64,000 nucleotides of DNA from Variovorax sp. (lineage in GTDB: Bacteria; Pseudomonadota; Gammaproteobacteria; Burkholderiales; Burkholderiaceae_C): positions 18,193 through 82,192 of the forward strand of contig JANXTS010000027.1 of the NCBI GenBank assembly GCA_025352265.1. The letters are read 5' to 3'. Numbering within the stretch: position 1 is the first letter of the stretch; every line of letters starts with the position of its first letter. The position numbers and the translations under genes are program-made. Below the pieces are notes generated by a model. The model saw nothing but the letters and a program-made list of their open reading frames with translations. It did not search any database and was not told the DNA's origin. Of the stretch, positions 58,849 to 64,000 are shown piece after piece.

Positions 58849-59523
58849 TCAGCTCAGCAGGCCGTACGGCCCGCCGCGTTCGAGAGCGCGCTTGTAAGCA
58901 GGGCGCGCATGAATGCGCTCGAGATAGGCCATGAGCTTGGGGCGCGTTGCATCGAGGCCGCCGCGCGCTTTTGCGGCTTCAACCGGAAAGCTCATCTGAA
59001 TGTCGGCACCGGTGAAGTTCTCGCCAGCGAACCAGCGGCTCTTGCCAAGCTCGCCTTCCATGAAGTCGAGGTGCGCCTTGATGTTCGGCGTGATGAAGCC
59101 AGCCCTGGCCCTTGCTGCGATGGATTTGGCGATCGGCTTCACAAAAAAGGGCATCTTTGCGCCCTCGATCTTGTCAAAGATCAGCTTCAGAAGAAGTGGC
59201 GGCATGGCCGAGCCTTCGGCGTAGTGCAACCAGTAGCGATAGCGCAGCGCTTCCGGCGTTCCGCCCAGCGGCGCGAGCCGGCCTTCACCAAAGCGCTCGA
59301 TCACCGTTTCGACAATCGCGCCGGACTCTGCCAGTGTCAGCCCATCGTCGGTCGTGAGCACGGGCGACTTGCCCAGCGGATGCACCGCGCGCAATTCGGG
59401 CGGAGCCAGCATCGTCTGCGGATTGCGCTCGTAGCGAACGACTTCGTACGGCAGTGCGAGCTCTTCGAGCAACCAGAGAACGCGTTGCGAGCGCGAATTG
59501 TTGAGATGGTGAACGGTGATCAT
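58849..59523 (-). CDS. Glutathione S-transferase family protein
   Basis: MITVHHLNNSRSQRVLWLLEELALPYEVVRYER; SPVLTTDDGLTLAESGAIVETVIERF. Confidence 0.93.
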   Translation of the reverse strand: MITVHHLNNSRSQRVLWLLEELALPYEVVRYERNPQTMLAPPELRAVHPLGKSPVLTTDDGLTLAESGAIVETVIERFGEGRLAPLGGTPEALRYRYWLHYAEGSAMPPLLLKLIFDKIEGAKMPFFVKPIAKSIAARARAGFITPNIKAHLDFMEGELGKSRWFAGENFTGADIQMSFPVEAAKARGGLDATRPKLMAYLERIHARPAYKRALERGGPYGLLS

Positions 59524-59606
59524 GAGAGTCGCAAGATGCGAACGAATTCTGGAAGGACCGGCAGTCTAACGACGCTGCTGGCGTCAGGGCTCACGTTTGA
59601 TGCGGC

Positions 59607-60698
59607 TCAGGAGCTGAACAGGAAATTCATCACGTCGCCATCCTTGACTACGTATTCCTTGCCTTCGCTGCGCATCTTTCCGGCGTCCTTCGAGCCCTGC
59701 TCGCCCTTGAAGGCGAGGTAGTCGTTGAAGGCGATGGTTTGAGCGCGGATGTAGCCCTTTTCGAAGTCGCCGTGGATCACGCCCGCCGCTTGCGGGCCGG
59801 TATCGCCGATGTGGATGGTCCAGGCGCGCACCTCCTTCACGCCGGCGGTGAAGTAGGTCTGCAAACCAAGCAAGCTGTAAGCAGCGCGAATGAGTCGGTT
59901 CAGGCCCGGCTCTTCCTGGCCGATTTCGGCCAAGAACATGGTTTTGTCCTCTTCGTCCATGTCAGCCAGCTCCGCCTCGATCTTGGCGCAGATAGCGACC
60001 ACCGGGGCCTTCTGCTTGTCGGCGTATTCGCGCAGGCGGTCGAGGTACGGGTTGTTCTCGAAACCATCTTCGGCCACGTTACCCACGAACATTGCCGGCT
60101 TGGCGGTAATGAGCGTGAACGACTTGACCAGCGGCTGCTCGTCCTTGGTGAATTCGAGCGCACGCACCGGAATGTTTTCGTTCAGGGCTGCCTGGCATTT
60201 CTCAAGCAGGGCGACCAGCTTGATGGATTCTTTATCGCCCGACCGCGCCGTCTTGCCGTGGCGGTGCAACGCCTTTTCGACTGACGCCAGGTCGGCCAGA
60301 CACAGTTCGGTCTGGATGACTTCGATGTCGGATATCGGGTCGATCTTGCCGGCGACATGAATCACGTTGTCGTCGTCGAAACAGCGCACCACATTCACCG
60401 TGGCGTCGGTTTCGCGGATGTGCGCCAGGAACTTGTTGCCCAGACCTTCGCCGGTGCTCGCACCGGCCACCAAGCCTGCGATGTCGACGAATTCGACGAT
60501 GGCCGGAACGATGCGCTCCGGCTTCACGATCTCGCTCAGTTGCGCCAGCCGGGGGTCCGGCACTTCGACCACGCCGACATTCGGCTCGATCGTGCAGAAG
60601 GGATAGTTTTCCGCTGCGATACCGGCCTTGGTCAACGCGTTGAAAAGGGTGGATTTACCGACGTTGGGCAGGCCGACGATGCCGCATTGCAAACTCAT
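59607..60698 (-). CDS. ychF: YchF/OLA1-family redox-regulated ATPase
   Basis: [51 protein letters not shown]. Confidence 0.97.
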   Translation of the reverse strand: MSLQCGIVGLPNVGKSTLFNALTKAGIAAENYPFCTIEPNVGVVEVPDPRLAQLSEIVKPERIVPAIVEFVDIAGLVAGASTGEGLGNKFLAHIRETDATVNVVRCFDDDNVIHVAGKIDPISDIEVIQTELCLADLASVEKALHRHGKTARSGDKESIKLVALLEKCQAALNENIPVRALEFTKDEQPLVKSFTLITAKPAMFVGNVAEDGFENNPYLDRLREYADKQKAPVVAICAKIEAELADMDEEDKTMFLAEIGQEEPGLNRLIRAAYSLLGLQTYFTAGVKEVRAWTIHIGDTGPQAAGVIHGDFEKGYIRAQTIAFNDYLAFKGEQGSKDAGKMRSEGKEYVVKDGDVMNFLFSS

Positions 60699-60709
60699 GG
60701 ATGTCCTTT

Positions 60710-60772
60710 GAAATCAATCCCTTCCGCATCATCGAGCCGAATGTCGGCCTGGTCGAGGTGCCCGATCCGCGC
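60710..60772 (+). repeat. Inverted, diverged 63-nt copy of an internal ychF segment (cognate at 60549-60611)
   Basis: Hand alignment with the reverse complement of 60549-60611: 52/63 identical; encodes [21 protein letters not shown] vs Ych[22 protein letters not shown]. Confidence 0.85.
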
Positions 60773-60862
60773 ACTAAGCATCGAGCCGGGAACCTGCGCG
60801 TGCCGCGACAACGCGGGGTCGCACGGTGAGGGTTTTGTCCTCGTTTTGCCGAGGAAATGCTG

Positions 60863-61024
60863 ATGGCGATTGTATTGATCAGCAACTCACCGTTGCGCCG
60901 GTCCGCGATTTCGACGGAATCGTCCTTCGCGACCGGGGTAGTCGGCGGGTTCTGCATCTGCATAAACGCACGCAGGCGGACTTTCAGGATCGCCACCCAC
61001 CGCGGCAGGTGCTCCCGTTGCTGA
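60863..61024 (+). pseudogene. Degenerate N-terminal remnant of a second tyrosine integrase
   Basis: MAIVLISNSPLRRSAISTESSFATGVVGGFCICINARRRTFRIAT... vs intact integrase MPIVSISEALMNRSRLADGTILRDRVLSGFCVRMNARKRTFRVAT... Confidence 0.7.
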
Positions 61025-61065
61025 CTTCCAGGTCCTCGCCGTGGGAGCCCGCCATCGTTGGGTGA

Positions 61066-62100
61066 TCAGGCTGGGATGTAAAGGCGCTTGAGGGGGACCA
61101 GGCGTTTTGTCTCAGCGTCGGTCCCGTCGTAGTGCTCGATCAGGACGCGAACCACAGTGTCCATCGTCCAAAGCGTCAAAGGGACCGCCGCCCGGTCGGC
61201 TTCGTAGTAAGCATCCTTGGTGAACCCTCCACTGCTCACAAAGAGACCTCGATCGTCTTGGTGTCGCCCACCGAGGAAGCTCCGGATGGCTTTGCTGTCG
61301 ATTTGCCCACTCCGATGCTTGACCTCAACGACGATGCGAGGATGCTCGAAACCGAAACCATCGGGAGACGCGACGATATCTTTGCCGCGGTCCGGCCCCG
61401 GAGGAGAGATCAGCGTTTTGTAGCCCATTGCTCGCAGAATGCCAGCGACAAGCTCCTGCATGTCGTCCCAAGAAAGCCTCGCCACGAGGTCTTTGATCCG
61501 CTCTACTGCAAGGGATTCAACGCCGGCGAGCGGGTCAAGAGAGACGTTGCTCGGCGCTTCAAGCTCTTCGTCCTCCTCCAGCTCTGCGGTTTCTTGTACG
61601 AAAGCGGCCGCGGCGTCCGACGGTTTCGCAGCAGCTGCATTCAATTCAGCAGCGCCGGTGTCTGGGATGACGAAGACCGTGAGGATTGACCCAAGGGAGT
61701 TTTTGGTTCTTTGAGTTAGCTGGTCGCGGTTTACTTCGGCTGAAAGCCACTTCACCGATCGGACGAGCACGAGGTCTACGGACGCTCTCTCGGGCTGATA
61801 CGCAGCAGCGCTCAGCACTTCGCCGAGAAGGTAGGTTCGGTTGTCGGGGGAGTAGGTAACGACCTGATCGCCCACCTTGACCTCATTCATGAAGCGCCAA
61901 ACCTGCGAGGCAGCGGCGATCACGGTGCCTTTCTTAAGCTCCGGAAACTTCTGCTGATAGAGCTTTGCGATGTCCTTCTTGGTCATCGCTGGCGAGATCT
62001 CGCCCGCAATTTCGTGCCAGCCGATAGCGACGATCGACTGCTCCCGAAAGATGTCGTATAGGCGACCGCCTTCCCCTCGAATCATCCAAGTCTTGCTCAC
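61066..62100 (-). CDS. Mrr-like restriction endonuclease with N-terminal PUA/EVE-like domain
   Basis: C-terminal LVAGILRAMGYKTLISPPGPDRGKDIVASPDGFGFEHPRIVVEVKHRSGQID (D..ExK); N-terminal WMIRGEGGRLYDIFREQSIVAIGWHE...VGDQVVTYSPDNRTYLLGEV. Confidence 0.85.
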   Translation of the reverse strand: MSKTWMIRGEGGRLYDIFREQSIVAIGWHEIAGEISPAMTKKDIAKLYQQKFPELKKGTVIAAASQVWRFMNEVKVGDQVVTYSPDNRTYLLGEVLSAAAYQPERASVDLVLVRSVKWLSAEVNRDQLTQRTKNSLGSILTVFVIPDTGAAELNAAAAKPSDAAAAFVQETAELEEDEELEAPSNVSLDPLAGVESLAVERIKDLVARLSWDDMQELVAGILRAMGYKTLISPPGPDRGKDIVASPDGFGFEHPRIVVEVKHRSGQIDSKAIRSFLGGRHQDDRGLFVSSGGFTKDAYYEADRAAVPLTLWTMDTVVRVLIEHYDGTDAETKRLVPLKRLYIPA

Positions 62101-62303
62101 ATTGACTCCTGAACCAATAGGCTGATGTTAGTTGGAGTCGGTGGCCACAAGCGGCGGCCGGTGCTGCAGTAGAAGCAGCGGCCCTGTTGATAGCCGTTGA
62201 ACGCATTGCGGTTAGCAATCACCGCGGCGGCCGGACCGTTGGAAGCAGGCAGAGCCTGAAGTGACGATCAACGTTCTAGGATGGCCGCGACGAAGGAGGG
62301 CCC

Positions 62304-63497
62304 ATGCCTATTGTGTCGATCAGTGAAGCGTTGATGAACCGCAGCCGCCTGGCTGACGGCACCATCCTCCGCGACCGCGTGCTCAGTGGCTTCTGCGTTC
62401 GCATGAACGCGAGGAAACGGACGTTTCGAGTAGCTACCAGCGTTGCCGGCAAGCAATTCCGCATGAACCTGGGCTATTGGCCCCTGATGAGCGTTGAGGA
62501 CGCGCGTGCGAGGGCTACCGAGGTTCTGATTCAGTGTCGGAAGGGTGAGCGTCCGCAACGATCTGTAGGGCCGTTCGCGTTACCGACCTTGAGAGCACTT
62601 CATAGCGCCTACTGCGCCGCTAAACGGATCAGGGCGTCGAGTCAGGAACGCTATGCGTCGTTCTTTCGCACCCATTTCTTTGGTTGGTTGGATCGGCCCA
62701 TCAACGACATGGCTGGGTCGGACTTCTTCGAGCACTGCCAGGCGTTCGCGCAGACCAAGGGGGCGGCTCTGGTCGAGCTGGGGCGCGGCGTCATCGGTGC
62801 GTCAATGAAGTACGCGAACGCGGTCTATGACCTCGACCTTGCTTCACCGTTCAAGAAATTGGCTACCGTCGGCCTCATGCCTGACCGCGCCAAGCCCCGT
62901 GCCCGCGTGCTGCAGGAGGTCGATCTGCCGGCGTGGTGGCATGCTGTCCAGCAGCTCGGCGAGCCCCAACGCGACTTCCTGCTTCTGACGCTCTACACGG
63001 GCCTCCGACTCAATGAAGCTAGGCAGCTACGTCGCAAGCAGATTGACCTGTCTGGCGACGTCCTGAGCGTTCCTATGACCAAGAATGGCAAGCCCCACTC
63101 GCTGCCCATCACACCGATAATGCGGGAGATTCTGCAGAGGCGGTGCGCGGGGCTGCAAGTTGAGGACGAATTGTTCGAGGGCGTAGCTGCAGGGCACCTG
63201 TCGAACATGGCCGCCCGGGTCGGGTCTCCCGCGTTCATGCTGCACGACCTACGAAAGCTGCTGGCGACTGTTGGTCAGCGGCTGGGCGTAGGCGACGCGG
63301 TGCTTCGTCGGCTGTTGAACCACACGCCCCCAAGGGGTGACGTGCTGGACCGGCACTACGTGGAGTTGAAGGTTGAAGACATCGGGGCGCAACTGGTACT
63401 AGTTCAAGACCATCTGGCGCAGTTGCTGCAGCACCCCGGGGACATCCAGACCCGACAAAGCCCAAGTCACAAACTGAACGAAATCGAAGCTCTGTAG
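62304..63497 (+). CDS. Tyrosine-type site-specific recombinase/integrase
   Basis: LLTLYTGLRLNEARQLRRKQIDL (catalytic Arg), MLHDLRKLLATVGQRLGV (HxxR), LLNHTPPRGDVLDRHYVE (Tyr). Confidence 0.93.
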   Translation: MPIVSISEALMNRSRLADGTILRDRVLSGFCVRMNARKRTFRVATSVAGKQFRMNLGYWPLMSVEDARARATEVLIQCRKGERPQRSVGPFALPTLRALHSAYCAAKRIRASSQERYASFFRTHFFGWLDRPINDMAGSDFFEHCQAFAQTKGAALVELGRGVIGASMKYANAVYDLDLASPFKKLATVGLMPDRAKPRARVLQEVDLPAWWHAVQQLGEPQRDFLLLTLYTGLRLNEARQLRRKQIDLSGDVLSVPMTKNGKPHSLPITPIMREILQRRCAGLQVEDELFEGVAAGHLSNMAARVGSPAFMLHDLRKLLATVGQRLGVGDAVLRRLLNHTPPRGDVLDRHYVELKVEDIGAQLVLVQDHLAQLLQHPGDIQTRQSPSHKLNEIEAL

Positions 63498-64000
63498 AGG
63501 CTCGTCGCTTCGCTCGGATCTGCAAGCAACTCCACCGGGAATCCCGTTGGGTGCTCGGCCATCAGCTGCGCCAGCTGGGGCGGTACGCTCGCAAACTGCT
63601 TGCCCTCGGCCTGTTGCAGGCGCGCAAGCAGACTCGGGCTTGCGACAGCTTCTGCCCTTACGCGCTCGTAGGCAACTTCCAACGCACTCGCGAGTTCGTC
63701 GGCATTCACGTCAACGAACCTGCCCGGCGACTTGTGCTCCAGCATCTCGATCGCACGACTTTGCCCAGGGCCGAACGCGTAGACAACGGCTTTGGCATGC
63801 CCCTTCTCGCTCAGCCGTGACTCCCAGCCCAAGCAGTGCAGCATCGCGCAGCGGGCAGAGTAAAGGTCCAGCGCAGCACACCGCAACTGCCCGTCGTTCA
63901 GCAAGTATTCGTTGCAGAACCGGAGGAAGCGCTCCTTCACATCAGGTACTTCGTCCCCGTATCTTGCCCAAGCAAGCGCGTCGAGCGCGGTGTAGACCAG
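63467..64000 (-). CDS. Hypothetical protein, possible HEPN-like fold (5' end beyond window)
   Basis: Frame open to window end (LVYTALDALAWARYGDEVPDVKERFLRF...); SARCAMLHCLGWES contains R-x4-H; 31-nt convergent overlap with the integrase. Confidence 0.55.
   Translation of the reverse strand: MVYTALDALAWARYGDEVPDVKERFLRFCNEYLLNDGQLRCAALDLYSARCAMLHCLGWESRLSEKGHAKAVVYAFGPGQSRAIEMLEHKSPGRFVDVNADELASALEVAYERVRAEAVASPSLLARLQQAEGKQFASVPPQLAQLMAEHPTGFPVELLADPSEATSLYRASISFSL

Noticed and set aside
58282-59721. 479-aa + strand ORF spanning yqaA and GST
   Set aside because: Overlaps two recognisable genes in other frames; no domain seen.
60839-60855. CCTCG-ttttgc-CGAGG hairpin before the integrase remnant
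   Set aside because: Short 5-bp stem; could be part of an att site or RBS region but no second copy was found to support it.
60655-60996. 113-aa - strand ORF upstream of ychF
   Set aside because: Mostly the antisense of the ychF-like fragment and integrase remnant; no independent support.
1-64000. CRISPR arrays, rRNA operons, IS elements
   Set aside because: None recognised; no regularly spaced direct repeats, no 16S/23S-like sequence and no transposase ORF seen.

Overview
The window looks like a high-GC beta-proteobacterial (Comamonadaceae/Variovorax-like, by gene content) chromosome segment of about 45-50 real genes. Most large overlapping ORFs in the track are antisense shadows. From left to right: (1) an IclR fragment and an amide-use locus with two amidases, a Liv/Urt-type ABC transporter, an AmiC-like binding protein and a MarR regulator; (2) pcaQ and pcaHG; (3) cytochrome c, MoxR, GNAT and VWA/CoxE genes; (4) a 2OG-Fe(II) oxygenase, tamA, tamB and tRNA-Arg(CCU); (5) an NMN adenylyltransferase/Nudix gene; (6) a complete Nit1C-type nitrilase / 'nitrogen starvation' cluster divergent from a MocR-type regulator; (7) an acyltransferase, pyrC, pyrB, pyrR, ruvX, yqgE and a photolyase; (8) a Pil-Chp chemosensory operon plus a rubredoxin gene missing from the ORF track; (9) thiD, hemL, cytochrome c, purH, fis, a frameshifted dusB, yqaA, a GST and ychF; (10) the edge of an accessory island with an Mrr-like endonuclease, a tyrosine integrase, a decayed second integrase 5' end, and a possible HEPN protein running off the window. 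The best leads are: the Nit1C cluster, with an in-frame glycosyltransferase-MSMEG_0570 fusion and a repeat array that may be the MocR operator; identical 14-bp palindromic sites at both promoters of the MarR/amide locus; a 63-nt inverted piece of ychF in its own 5' leader beside the integrase remnant; and the dusB frameshift. All family calls come from reading motifs; no database search was run.
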